Part shown: in pieces, positions 48,830-57,471 of the stretch
Layout: each line of letters starts with the position of its first letter
How positions within the stretch are numbered: the first letter of the stretch is position 1
DNA from: Hyphomicrobiales bacterium
GTDB taxonomy: Bacteria > Pseudomonadota > Alphaproteobacteria > Rhizobiales > Rhizobiaceae
Direction: 5' to 3'
Length of the DNA stretch: 64,000 nt
Assembly: GCA_900471925.1 (NCBI GenBank)
Contig: UCGV01000002.1
Location: 339,940-403,939 of the forward strand
Translations under genes and position numbers: made by a program
The notes under the pieces: generated by a model
What the model saw: the letters and a program-made list of their open reading frames with translations, nothing else
Told to the model about the DNA's origin: nothing
Database searches by the model: none

Positions 48830-48845
48830 GTAACTGTTTAGTTAC
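48830..48845. promoter_or_regulatory. Palindromic operator upstream of the Gfo/Idh-DUF993 operon
   Basis: GTAACTgtttAGTTAC, a perfect 16-bp inverted repeat, placed 24 bases downstream of TTGACA, the same spacing as in the ABC operon promoter. Confidence 0.65.
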
Positions 48846-48909
48846 CGGCACGGGAGGGCCGGGGCCAACCGTCCGCTCCCGACGCATAAAAGCTTCCAGG
48901 GAGGAAAAA

Positions 48910-50058
48910 ATGGCACGTCTGGGGATCATTTTACACGGCGTCACGGGCCGCATGGGCTATAACCAGCACCTCGTCCGTTCGATCCTCGCCTTCCGCGATC
49001 AGGGTGGCATCACCCTGAAATCAGGCGAGAAACTGGAAATCGACCCTATCATCGTCGGCCGCAACGGCGCCAAGATGGAAGAGCTGGCGAAGAAGCATAA
49101 CATCAAGCGCTGGTCGACAGATCTGGACGCCGCACTCGCCAATGCCGACGACACAATTTTCTTCGATGCCGGCACGACGCTGATGCGCGCCGAACTGCTT
49201 TCCAGGGCGCTCGACGCCGGCAAGCATGTCTATTGCGAGAAGCCGATTTCCGACGACTTGCAGGTGGCGATCGATCTCGCCCGCAAGGCGCGCGGCTCCG
49301 GCCTCAAGCATGGCGTGGTGCAGGACAAGCTTTTCCTGCCCGGCCTGCGCAAGCTCGCGCTGCTGCGCGATTCCGGTTTCTTCGGCAAGATCCTCTCGGT
49401 GCGCGGCGAATTCGGCTACTGGGTCTTCGAAGGCGATTGGGGCGTTCCTGCCCAGCGCCCGTCCTGGAACTACCGCAAGGCCGATGGTGGCGGCATCATC
49501 CTCGATATGCTGTGCCATTGGCGCTACGTGCTCGACAATCTCTTCGGCGAAGTGAAGGCGGTTTCCTGCCTGGGTGCCACTCATATTCCGAGCCGCACCG
49601 ACGAACAGGGCAAGCCTTACAATTGCGATACTGACGATGCCGCCTATGCGACTTTCGAGCTGGAAGGCGGCGCGATCGCTCAGATCAACTCCTCCTGGGC
49701 GGTGCGCGTGCGCCGCGACGATCTCGTGACCTTCCAGGTCGACGGCACGCATGGCTCCGCCGTTGCGGGCCTCACCAAATGCTGGAGCCAGCATCGCGTC
49801 AACACGCCGAAGCCGGTTTGGAATCCCGATCAGCCGCAGACCATCGACTTCTACAAGACGTGGGACGAAGTGCCAGATACGCAGGCATTCGATAATGGCT
49901 TCAAGGCGCAATGGGAAATGTTCATTCGCCACGTCGTCGAAGACGCTCCGTGGCCCTATGGCCTGGAAGCTGGCGCCAAGGGCGTGCAGCTTGCCGAACT
50001 CGGCCTGAAATCCTGGGCCGAACGCCGCTGGCTCGATGTTCCGACACTGGAGTTCTGA
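48910..50058 (+). CDS. Gfo/Idh/MocA family oxidoreductase, first of catabolic operon
   Basis: 382 residues. N-terminal Rossmann domain with an unusual LGIILHGVTGRMGYNQHL opening (GxTGRMG, like dihydrodipicolinate reductase) and HVYCEKPISDD with the catalytic Lys. A C-terminal domain contains SWNYRKADGGGIILDMLCHWRYVLDNLFG, including the catalytic His. It is probably a sugar dehydrogenase acting on the imported compound. Start ATG 48910, with GGGAGGAAAAA immediately before. The DUF993 gene follows three bases on. Confidence 0.9.
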   Translation: MARLGIILHGVTGRMGYNQHLVRSILAFRDQGGITLKSGEKLEIDPIIVGRNGAKMEELAKKHNIKRWSTDLDAALANADDTIFFDAGTTLMRAELLSRALDAGKHVYCEKPISDDLQVAIDLARKARGSGLKHGVVQDKLFLPGLRKLALLRDSGFFGKILSVRGEFGYWVFEGDWGVPAQRPSWNYRKADGGGIILDMLCHWRYVLDNLFGEVKAVSCLGATHIPSRTDEQGKPYNCDTDDAAYATFELEGGAIAQINSSWAVRVRRDDLVTFQVDGTHGSAVAGLTKCWSQHRVNTPKPVWNPDQPQTIDFYKTWDEVPDTQAFDNGFKAQWEMFIRHVVEDAPWPYGLEAGAKGVQLAELGLKSWAERRWLDVPTLEF

Positions 50059-50061
50059 GCC

Positions 50062-51225
50062 GTGACGGTGATCAATCTTCCCCTCGACGGCAAGATCGTC
50101 CCTTATTCGCTGACCGGCACGCCGATCGAACTGAAGAAGCGGGAGGCCAAGAGCTTCCCGCGCATCGCCTTTGCCGCCGCCCATGTCGTGGCCGATCCAC
50201 TCGCCGACAATGATCCCTGGCTGACGCCGGCGATCAACTGGGAGCGCACGCTCGCCTTCCGCCATCGCCTGTGGGATCTCGGTCTTGGCGTCGCCGAGGC
50301 GATGGATACGGCACAGCGCGGCATGGGCTTGGGCTGGCCGGAAGCGCGCGAGCTGATCCGTCGCGCACTTGCCGAAGCCGCCGGCCGCAAGGATGCGCTG
50401 ATCGCCTGCGGCGCCGGCACCGACCATCTGACGCCCGGCCCGGACATAACAATCGATACGATCATCAGAGCCTATGAAGAGCAGATCGAAACGATAGAAG
50501 CCGCCGGCGGCCATATCATTCTCATGGCAAGCCGCGCGCTTGCCGCTGCTGCCAAGGGGCCGGACGATTATATCAGGGTCTATGACCGTATCCTTCGCCA
50601 GGTAAAGGAACCTGTCGTCATTCACTGGCTCGGCGAAATGTTCGACCCGGCGCTTGCAGGGTACTGGGGTAATGGCGACCATCTGAAGGCAATGGAGACC
50701 TGCCTGCAGGTGATCGAAGCCAACGCCGCCAAGGTAGACGGCATCAAGATCTCGCTTCTTTCCAAGGAGAAGGAAGTGACGATGCGCCGGCAATTGCCGA
50801 AAGACGTTCGCATGTATACCGGCGACGATTTCAACTATGCGGAACTGATCGCCGGCGACGAGCAGGGCCATTCGGATGCTCTGCTCGGCATTTTCGATGC
50901 CATCGCGCCAGCTGCTTCGGCCGCTCTCGATGCGCTCGGCCGCAAGAGCAACCACGAATTCTTCGAGTTGCTCGAGCCGACCGTTCCATTGTCTCGCCAT
51001 ATCTTCAAGGCGCCGACCCGCTTCTACAAGACCGGCGTCGTCTTCCTCGCCTATCTGAATGGTCTGCAGGATCATTTCGCGATGATCGGCGGCCAGCAGA
51101 GCACGCGCTCGCTTACGCATCTGGCGGAGCTTTTCCGTCTTGCGGACAAGGCCCGTGTCCTTGCCGATCCGGATCTAGCAACAGCACGGATGAAGCAGGT
51201 GCTGGCCGTCCACGGCGTCCATTAG
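50062..51225 (+). CDS. DUF993 family protein (dihydrodipicolinate-synthase-like)
   Basis: 387 residues, matching the DUF993 family (TIM-barrel, related to DHDPS/aldolase class I lyases). Features: GAGTDHLTPGPDITIDTIIRAYEEQI, EPVVIHWLGEMFDPALAGYWG, and DGIKISLLSKEKEV with a Lys in the position where Schiff-base lyases have theirs. No experimental function is known to me. In this operon it may cleave or rearrange a keto-sugar product of the Gfo/Idh enzymes (inference). The start is GTG 50062, three bases after the previous stop. Confidence 0.85.
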   Translation: MTVINLPLDGKIVPYSLTGTPIELKKREAKSFPRIAFAAAHVVADPLADNDPWLTPAINWERTLAFRHRLWDLGLGVAEAMDTAQRGMGLGWPEARELIRRALAEAAGRKDALIACGAGTDHLTPGPDITIDTIIRAYEEQIETIEAAGGHIILMASRALAAAAKGPDDYIRVYDRILRQVKEPVVIHWLGEMFDPALAGYWGNGDHLKAMETCLQVIEANAAKVDGIKISLLSKEKEVTMRRQLPKDVRMYTGDDFNYAELIAGDEQGHSDALLGIFDAIAPAASAALDALGRKSNHEFFELLEPTVPLSRHIFKAPTRFYKTGVVFLAYLNGLQDHFAMIGGQQSTRSLTHLAELFRLADKARVLADPDLATARMKQVLAVHGVH

Positions 51226-51255
51226 GCGCCGGTATGGCGATGAGAGGGGAATGAC

Positions 51256-52086
51256 ATGCAGGTCGAAGGTCTCTCGATCAATCTCGCGACGATCCGCGAG
51301 CAATGCGGCTTTGCCGAAGCCGTCGATATCTGCCTGAAGCACGGCATCACCTCGATCGCACCCTGGCGCGATCAGGTTGCCAAGGCCGGGCTCGATGAGG
51401 CGGTGCGCATCGTCAAGTCGAACGGTATCAAGCTGACCGGCCTTTGCCGCGGTGGCTTTTTTCCGGCAGCAAACGAGGCCGACTGGCAGAAAAACCTCGA
51501 CGACAACAGACGCGCCATCGACGAGGCGGCAGCCTTTTCAGCCGATTGCCTCGTTCTCGTCGTCGGTGGCCTTCCGGGCAGTTCGAAGGATATCGTCGCG
51601 GCCCGCCAGATGGTGTTCGATGGCATCGCCACCGTCCTGCCGCATGCGCAGGCGGCAGGCGTGAAGCTTGCGATCGAGCCGCTGCATCCGATGTATGCCG
51701 CCGACCGGGCCTGCGTGAACACGCTCGGCCAGGCGCTCGATATGTGCGAAGAGCTGGGCGAAGACGTCGGCGTCGCTGTCGACGTCTATCATGTCTGGTG
51801 GGATCCCGATCTGGCGAACCAGATTGCCCGTGCCGGACAGATGAAACGTATCTTTGCCCACCATATCTGCGACTGGCTGGTTCCGACCAAGGACATGCTG
51901 CTCGACCGCGGCATGATGGGCGATGGTGTAATCGATCTCAAAAGCATAAGACGGATGGTGGAAGCCGCCGGCTTCTTCGGCGCCCAGGAGGTCGAAATCT
52001 TCTCCGCCGATAACTGGTGGAAGCGTCCCGCCGACGAGGTGATTGCCACCTGCGTCGAGCGCTTCAGGAGTTGCTGCCAGCCTTAA
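51256..52086 (+). CDS. Sugar phosphate isomerase/epimerase family protein (xylose-isomerase-like TIM barrel)
   Basis: 276 residues, AP-endonuclease family 2 fold. The likely metal ligands are Glu in KLAIEPLHPMYA, Asp/His in AVDVYHVWWDP, His in RIFAHHICDW and Glu in AQEVEIFSADNWW. Members isomerise or epimerise keto-sugars or inosose-like compounds. Its place after DUF993 suggests successive steps. Start ATG 51256 with GAGAGGGGAATG upstream. Confidence 0.88.
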   Translation: MQVEGLSINLATIREQCGFAEAVDICLKHGITSIAPWRDQVAKAGLDEAVRIVKSNGIKLTGLCRGGFFPAANEADWQKNLDDNRRAIDEAAAFSADCLVLVVGGLPGSSKDIVAARQMVFDGIATVLPHAQAAGVKLAIEPLHPMYAADRACVNTLGQALDMCEELGEDVGVAVDVYHVWWDPDLANQIARAGQMKRIFAHHICDWLVPTKDMLLDRGMMGDGVIDLKSIRRMVEAAGFFGAQEVEIFSADNWWKRPADEVIATCVERFRSCCQP

Positions 52087-52131
52087 TTTCAAAGTCCAAT
52101 AGTTTCATCACGTATGAAGGAGGATCATTCG

Positions 52132-53406
52132 ATGGAGAAACGCCGTTTCGCCCTGATCGGCACTGGTAACCGTGGCACCACGATGTGGGGCCGAGATCTC
52201 TTGGCCGGCTGGCGCGAGCATGTCGACCTTACTGCGATCGTCGAGAAGAATTCGCTGCGCGGTGAGCGTGCCCGCACGATGATCGGCAGCAATGCGCCGC
52301 TTTACGAAAACATCGACTCGATGCTTTCGGAACAGAAGCCCGATCTGGTAATCGTCTGCACGCCCGACCATACGCATGACGATATCGTGGTGCGCGCGCT
52401 GGAATCCGGCATCGACGTCATCACAGAAAAACCGATGACAACTTCGGTCGAAAAGATCCGCCGGATTCTCGATGCCGAAAAGCGCACCGGCCGCCGGGTC
52501 GACGTCTCCTTCAACTATCGCTATGCGCCGACGGCAGCGAAGATCAAGGAACTCCTGAATTCCGGCGAGATCGGCCGGGTGACATCTGTCGATTTCCATT
52601 GGTATCTCAACACCAAGCATGGCGCGGATTATTTCCGCCGCTGGCATGCCTATACGGAAAATTCCGGCAGCCTTTTCGTTCACAAGGCGACCCATCATTT
52701 CGATCTTCTGAACTGGTATCTCGACAGCGATCCGGACGCCGTGACCTCCTTCGCCGACCTGCAGAATTACGGACGCAAGGGGCCTTTCCGCGGGCCGCGC
52801 TGCAAGCTCTGTCCGCATACGCAGGACTGCGACTACTATCTCGACCTCGAGAAGGATCCATTCCTCGATTCGCTCTATGAGGACCCGTCGAAGATCGACG
52901 GCTATTTCCGCGACGGCTGCGTTTTCCGTGAGGACATAGACATTCCTGATACGATGGTTGTTTCGATGCGCTACCGAAACAATGTGCATGTTTCCTATTC
53001 GCTGAACACGTTCCAGCCGATCGAGGGCCATCACCTGGCCTTCAACGGTACCAAGGGCCGCATCGAAATCCGCCAGTATGAAGCTCAGCCCTGGGAAGAG
53101 CCGAGGGAAGACACGATCCTGCTGATCCGCAATTTTCCGGATGGCAAGGAAGCCGTCGAACGTATCACGGTGCCGCATTCTTCGGGCGGCCATTACGGCG
53201 GCGACGACCGGATGCGCAACATGATCTTCAAGCCAGACATGCAGGACAGGCTCGCGCAGCGGGCCGGTACCCGCGCCGGCGCGATGTCCGTGCTTTGCGG
53301 CATCGCCGGGCTGACAAGCGCGCGCACCGGCAAGGTGGTTCATATTTCCGACCTGATGCCCGAACTTGCCAATGACGGCTCGCCGAATTCGCTGAAGGTG
53401 TCGTAA
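52132..53406 (+). CDS. Gfo/Idh/MocA family oxidoreductase, second in catabolic operon
   Basis: 424 residues. Rossmann motif FALIGTGNRGTTMWGRDLL, VITEKPMTTS (catalytic Lys), FNYRYAPTAAKIKELLNSGEIG, and YTENSGSLFVHKATHHFDLLNWYL. A CKLCPHTQDC segment (about residues 225-235) adds paired Cys, a possible metal or structural site seen in some longer family members. Probably oxidises or reduces a second intermediate. Start ATG 52132 with a perfect AAGGAGG. It converges with the hydroxyacid dehydrogenase gene, six bases apart and with no visible terminator. Confidence 0.9.
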   Translation: MEKRRFALIGTGNRGTTMWGRDLLAGWREHVDLTAIVEKNSLRGERARTMIGSNAPLYENIDSMLSEQKPDLVIVCTPDHTHDDIVVRALESGIDVITEKPMTTSVEKIRRILDAEKRTGRRVDVSFNYRYAPTAAKIKELLNSGEIGRVTSVDFHWYLNTKHGADYFRRWHAYTENSGSLFVHKATHHFDLLNWYLDSDPDAVTSFADLQNYGRKGPFRGPRCKLCPHTQDCDYYLDLEKDPFLDSLYEDPSKIDGYFRDGCVFREDIDIPDTMVVSMRYRNNVHVSYSLNTFQPIEGHHLAFNGTKGRIEIRQYEAQPWEEPREDTILLIRNFPDGKEAVERITVPHSSGGHYGGDDRMRNMIFKPDMQDRLAQRAGTRAGAMSVLCGIAGLTSARTGKVVHISDLMPELANDGSPNSLKVS

Positions 53407-53412
53407 GACGGC

Positions 53413-54423
53413 TTAGGCGGTATTCTCAAGACTTTCGAGGGTGAGCCCGTACAAGAGGGGTTCACCCTTGATGAAGCGCTCGGCTTCGTCAGCCGCCATT
53501 TCGCCGAGGCGGTTGCGCTCCAGTCCGATGGCGCCGGCAATATGCGGGGTCAGAAAGACATTGGGCAGATCGTAGAAAGCCGATTCCGACCCCGGTATTT
53601 CGGGATCGGTCACATCGATGATGGCGTCGATACGGCCGGTTTTCAGCGCTGCCAACAAGGCGCCTTCATCAATCAGCGCGCCGCGCGCTGTATTGATCAG
53701 TGTTGCACCGTCCTTCATCAATGCGAGCTTTGTGGCATCGATCATGTGCCGGGTGGAGGGAAGTGACGGCGCGTGAACGGAGACGATATCCGACTGCTGC
53801 AGGAGATCATCGAGTTCGACCTTCGTCGTGCCCATGGCAAATGCCTGATCCGCGCCGATGGTCGGGTCGCACAACAGTACCCGATAATCGAAGGGTTTTA
53901 GCAGATCGATCACACGACGCCCGATACGTGAGGCACCGATGATGCCCACCGTGCGGCGATAATTGCCGATCGCTTCGCGCTGCATTGGATGGGTGCGGTC
54001 GCGATTGCGATCGCCGACATAGAGATCGCGAAAGCGAAAAACCTGTTTGCCGGCAAAGATGATTGCGGCAAGCGTGAATTCGGCGACCGGCACGGCATTG
54101 GCATCGGCTGCATGGCTGACGGCGATGCCTGCATTGAAAACTCCGGCATCGATGATGCCCTTTACCGTCCCCGCGGCATGGGCGACAAGCTTCAGCTTCG
54201 GCGCCTGCGCCAGAACGCCGGGGCCGACATAAGGCGCACCCCAGCCCGTGATCAGGATTTCCGCCTCGGCAAGCAGACGCTTCGCCCTGGTATCATCGAA
54301 GTGCTGGAGCGGTTGGGCGTCAAGCAGACGCCCGATACGATCCAGCCGGTGAAGAACGTCCTCGGGAAGGATATGCTCCGTACGCGAGGGTTCCATGGCA
54401 AGGACGATGGCCGGGCGATTCAT
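53413..54423 (-). CDS. D-2-hydroxyacid dehydrogenase family protein
   Basis: 336 residues. NAD-binding motif TVGIIGASRIGRRVIDLL (GxSxxG instead of the usual GxGxxG), catalytic Arg in INTARGALIDEGAL, Glu/Asp region DVTDPEIPG and the His in FLTPHIAGAIGLE. It would reduce a 2-keto acid or oxidise a D-2-hydroxy acid. Its start overlaps the DUF2264 stop by four bases (ATGA), so the two are coupled and likely in one pathway. Confidence 0.9.
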   Translation of the reverse strand: MNRPAIVLAMEPSRTEHILPEDVLHRLDRIGRLLDAQPLQHFDDTRAKRLLAEAEILITGWGAPYVGPGVLAQAPKLKLVAHAAGTVKGIIDAGVFNAGIAVSHAADANAVPVAEFTLAAIIFAGKQVFRFRDLYVGDRNRDRTHPMQREAIGNYRRTVGIIGASRIGRRVIDLLKPFDYRVLLCDPTIGADQAFAMGTTKVELDDLLQQSDIVSVHAPSLPSTRHMIDATKLALMKDGATLINTARGALIDEGALLAALKTGRIDAIIDVTDPEIPGSESAFYDLPNVFLTPHIAGAIGLERNRLGEMAADEAERFIKGEPLLYGLTLESLENTA

Positions 54424-56285
54424 GACATATGCCCTGGCGCTTCGATGGCGCTGACGTTGATGCCCTTTTCGCGGACCAGCTTTTCGAGCATAGCGAGATC
54501 AGGCGCATTCGGCGGCGCCGTCCATGCCCCGGAAACGGCTGCCGGATCGTTCAGCGCGAGTGCAGCCGTGACCAGAATGGTTTCGCCGGCCGGGATCTCA
54601 CCGCGGAGCTGCGGCACAAGCGTTTTGGAAAAGATCATGTTGGTATTCGGGAGCGCCTTCTGGGCAAGGCCGTTTCGCTTGATCGACGAACCAAGATCGA
54701 CGATGCCGGTGAAATCAGCTTCACCGATTGCATAGGCCGAGCCTTGGACGGCTGACAACGTGTCAGCGTCGAGATCGCGCTTGCTGATTGCGAAGCCGCC
54801 TTCCGCCGTCTGCAGCGGGCGCGGCGTCGTGATGCGGTGAACACGGATATGCCAGGGAGCCGCCGGCACGAGCCAGGTTTCGACCTTGACGTCCCCGAAG
54901 GCCGACCATCTGGAATAGAGGACATCGCCGATGATCTTGGCCTCCTCATTGGTTTCGCGGACCCGGTAATGCAGGCCATCATCGCTGAAGGCGAGCGCCG
55001 AATCGAAGGCGCCAAGTGCAAAGGCTCGCTCATCGGCCTCGACACTGAAGCCGTAATGAGCGGAATAGGCAAACTTTGCGTATTTCTCCGTGCCGAAGCG
55101 CATTTGCAGGTTTTCCTGGCCTGACGACAGTGCGACGACATCATTGCCGGCGCGCATCATCACCATGCCGGGATGGCGTTGCTGAACCACTTTCGGTGCG
55201 TTCTCGGGCACCTTTTCCTCGGCTGTCCAGAACGGATGATCATCGGCAATGGCAAGCGGCAGAAATGCCTTGAAGGCCCAATAGGGCGAACCGGCGGAAT
55301 TGTAGCTCTCCGACATCAGCAGGTTCGGATAGCCGAAGCCGATGGAGAGAATACCGTCGTGGCTTGCGATCGGCTTGTCCCGCCACCAGCGCAGATGCTC
55401 CAGGCAGAGATGTTTGACCTCGCCCCAGGGCAGCGCTTCCAGATCGGCAAAGGCGAGCGCAGACCAGAAGCCGGCGCAGGCGAAACGATAGGTGAGGCTG
55501 CGGCCGAAGGGGATCGTCGCACCATCGGGCGCAAACCAGTGACGGAAATCCCTGGCGAAGAGGACGGCGCGCTCGCGGTAACGCTTCGCATAGTCGTCAT
55601 CGACCAGCTTCGAATAGATCAGGCCATAGAAATGCATGGCGAAGGGAATGTAGTGATCGACGCGGCGGATATTGCCGTCACGATACCAACCGTCGCCGAT
55701 ATAGAAGCCTTCCAGCTCCTCAAGATACTGCTTGGTCAGGCTGCGGTCGAAATCCGCGCCGAGACGGTCGAGCGCGATATCGACGAAAATACGGAAGAAT
55801 TTCCAGTTGTTGTCGGCATAGTCGAACTGCCTGACATGCTTGAAATAGGCAATGATATTATCACGCGCGCGCATGTCGAGCGGTTCCCAGATCTTCTCCG
55901 GCACCAGCGCCAGGGCAAAACCGAGAGCGGCGAGTTCCACCATACGCTGGTCGCGCGCGTTGACGGTGCCCCAATATTCGGGATGGGCCGGATCGCAACC
56001 GTTCGCCAGACCTTCGGCAAAACGGTGCCAGTGCTCGAAATCATTCCTTCCGGCACCAAGCGGCGCAAGACCCCAGAGCGGGCGGGCAAAACCTTCGAGA
56101 TCGGCAGCGGCCCGGTCGAAATGGGCGCCGGCGCCATCAAGGCGGACGCGGGCATTTCCCTCGGAAAAGAAAGGGAGCAGCGGATCGAAGAGAGCGTGAA
56201 CCGCGCGGATCATGTCACCGCGCGTCTTCAGCGGATTGCCTGCGAGCGGGTTGGCGCTGGCGGGATCATAGGTCATCGGCATCAC
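54420..56285 (-). CDS. DUF2264 family protein, probable (alpha/alpha)-barrel glycoside hydrolase
   Basis: About 621 residues covering the whole DUF2264 family: an N-terminal alpha-barrel part (NPLKTRGDMIRAVHALFDPLLPF, EYWGTVNARDQRMVELAALGFAL, DNNWKFFRIFVDIAL, FYIGDGWYRDGNIRRVDHY) and a beta-rich C-terminal half. From memory, some DUF2264 proteins have been classed as beta-glucuronidases (GH154); this is unverified. No signal peptide, so it acts in the cytoplasm on an imported glycoside. Start: GTG 56285 or ATG 56282, right after the lacI stop. No clear ribosome site. Confidence 0.85.
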   Translation of the reverse strand: MMPMTYDPASANPLAGNPLKTRGDMIRAVHALFDPLLPFFSEGNARVRLDGAGAHFDRAAADLEGFARPLWGLAPLGAGRNDFEHWHRFAEGLANGCDPAHPEYWGTVNARDQRMVELAALGFALALVPEKIWEPLDMRARDNIIAYFKHVRQFDYADNNWKFFRIFVDIALDRLGADFDRSLTKQYLEELEGFYIGDGWYRDGNIRRVDHYIPFAMHFYGLIYSKLVDDDYAKRYRERAVLFARDFRHWFAPDGATIPFGRSLTYRFACAGFWSALAFADLEALPWGEVKHLCLEHLRWWRDKPIASHDGILSIGFGYPNLLMSESYNSAGSPYWAFKAFLPLAIADDHPFWTAEEKVPENAPKVVQQRHPGMVMMRAGNDVVALSSGQENLQMRFGTEKYAKFAYSAHYGFSVEADERAFALGAFDSALAFSDDGLHYRVRETNEEAKIIGDVLYSRWSAFGDVKVETWLVPAAPWHIRVHRITTPRPLQTAEGGFAISKRDLDADTLSAVQGSAYAIGEADFTGIVDLGSSIKRNGLAQKALPNTNMIFSKTLVPQLRGEIPAGETILVTAALALNDPAAVSGAWTAPPNAPDLAMLEKLVREKGINVSAIEAPGHMS

Positions 56286-57329
56286 TCACAGCTGGTCGGT
56301 ATCGGGAACGGTGCCGCCGGCAACGGGAACGACCGCCAGGCAGATGTGGCGGGCGGGAGCGCTCCTGTCGCGGTAGCGTGTTATCATAAGGGAGACGGCC
56401 TCGCGGCCGAGGGCTGCGCGATCGACGCGCATGGTGGAGAGTTGCGGATTGGTCATCACGGCGCAGGGGAGATCATCGAAGCCGACGATCGCAAAATCCT
56501 CGGGAACGCGGAGACCGGCCTCGGTGACAGCTTCGAGAACGCCGACAGCGATAAAATCATTCATGCAGAAGGCTGCGGTAAAGCCCGGATCCTCTGCCAG
56601 CATCGCAACCGTGCGCTCATGCGCCTCGCGGCTGGCCCTGCCCTGGAAGGTGAGGGGAACAAGGCGGCCTTCGGCACCGGCAACGGCTGCAATCGCCGCT
56701 TCGAAACCGCGCACGCGTTCGCGGATCGTGTGGCGATGCGAGCCGGTCAAATGCAGGATACGGCGATGGCCGGCTTTCGTGAGCCGGCTTGTCGCCTCAT
56801 AGGCGCCGAAGAAATTGGATGGCGAGACGCCGTCGAGACGCAGCCGCGGATCGGTGCCGTTGACGAGAACGGTCGGCGTTCCCGTCTCTTCGAGCCAGGT
56901 CCGCAACGTATCACTGGGATCGATGCCGACAAGGAAAAGTCCTTCGGCTTCCGCCGTCCGCATATAGTCGCCGACGACATCGGGCGTGGTACGGTCTTCG
57001 CGCACGAGCCGCACCTCGAAGGGCATGCCGGCATCGGCAGCGGCGGCGCGCAGACCTTCGACGATCGCCTCATAGAAGACGCTGAGGCCGCCCGTCGCTC
57101 CATCGCTCGCAATCAGGGCAAGGCCACCCGAAACATTTTCCGAAACAGCTTTCACCGGATAGCCGTGCTCGGCGGCTACTTGCAATATATGCCGCCGTAC
57201 GCTTTCGCTGATGCCGGGCTCGTTTGCGAGCACACGCGATACTGTGGAGACGGAGACGCCAGCCAAGCTGGCGATATCGGCCTGACGCGGTCTTTTGGTC
57301 TTGATCTCGTTCGGTCTGATCTCATTCAT
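56286..57329 (-). CDS. LacI family transcriptional regulator
   Basis: 347 residues. N-terminal LacI HTH (RPRQADIASLAGVSVSTVSRVLANEPGISESVR) with hinge, then a periplasmic-binding-protein-like ligand domain (ALIASDGATGGLSVFYEAIVEGL, GFTAAFCMNDFIAVGVLEA, FAIVGFDDLPCAVMTNPQLSTMRV). It directly precedes and is coupled to the DUF2264 and hydroxyacid dehydrogenase genes and is divergent from the second binding-protein gene, so it likely controls both sides. Start ATG 57329; the longer frame lies in the AT-rich operator region. Confidence 0.93.
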   Translation of the reverse strand: MNEIRPNEIKTKRPRQADIASLAGVSVSTVSRVLANEPGISESVRRHILQVAAEHGYPVKAVSENVSGGLALIASDGATGGLSVFYEAIVEGLRAAAADAGMPFEVRLVREDRTTPDVVGDYMRTAEAEGLFLVGIDPSDTLRTWLEETGTPTVLVNGTDPRLRLDGVSPSNFFGAYEATSRLTKAGHRRILHLTGSHRHTIRERVRGFEAAIAAVAGAEGRLVPLTFQGRASREAHERTVAMLAEDPGFTAAFCMNDFIAVGVLEAVTEAGLRVPEDFAIVGFDDLPCAVMTNPQLSTMRVDRAALGREAVSLMITRYRDRSAPARHICLAVVPVAGGTVPDTDQL

Positions 57330-57336
57330 ACGGCAA

Positions 57337-57363
57337 GCATTATGCAAATAATGCAAATTTGCA
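57337..57363. promoter_or_regulatory. Two adjoining palindromes, probable LacI-type operators
   Basis: GCATTATgcaaATAATGC (57337-57354, 7-bp arms) and TGCAAATTTGCA (57352-57363, perfect 12 bp), directly before lacI. They sit in the intergenic region shared with the divergent binding-protein gene. Confidence 0.55.
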
Positions 57364-57378
57364 AGATAATCATAATTT

Positions 57379-57407
57379 CTTGCAAAGAGAAATTTTTTGC
57401 GTACTCT
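57379..57407 (+). promoter_or_regulatory. Putative promoter of the second binding-protein gene
   Basis: CTTGCA (57379-57384), 17-bp spacer, TACTCT (57402-57407). The -35 equals that of rimP. Confidence 0.4.
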
Positions 57408-57471
57408 ACCTGCCGAAAGCCCGGACAGATCATTGGAGGATGGCACCGGGCATCGGACACAGGAGGAAATC

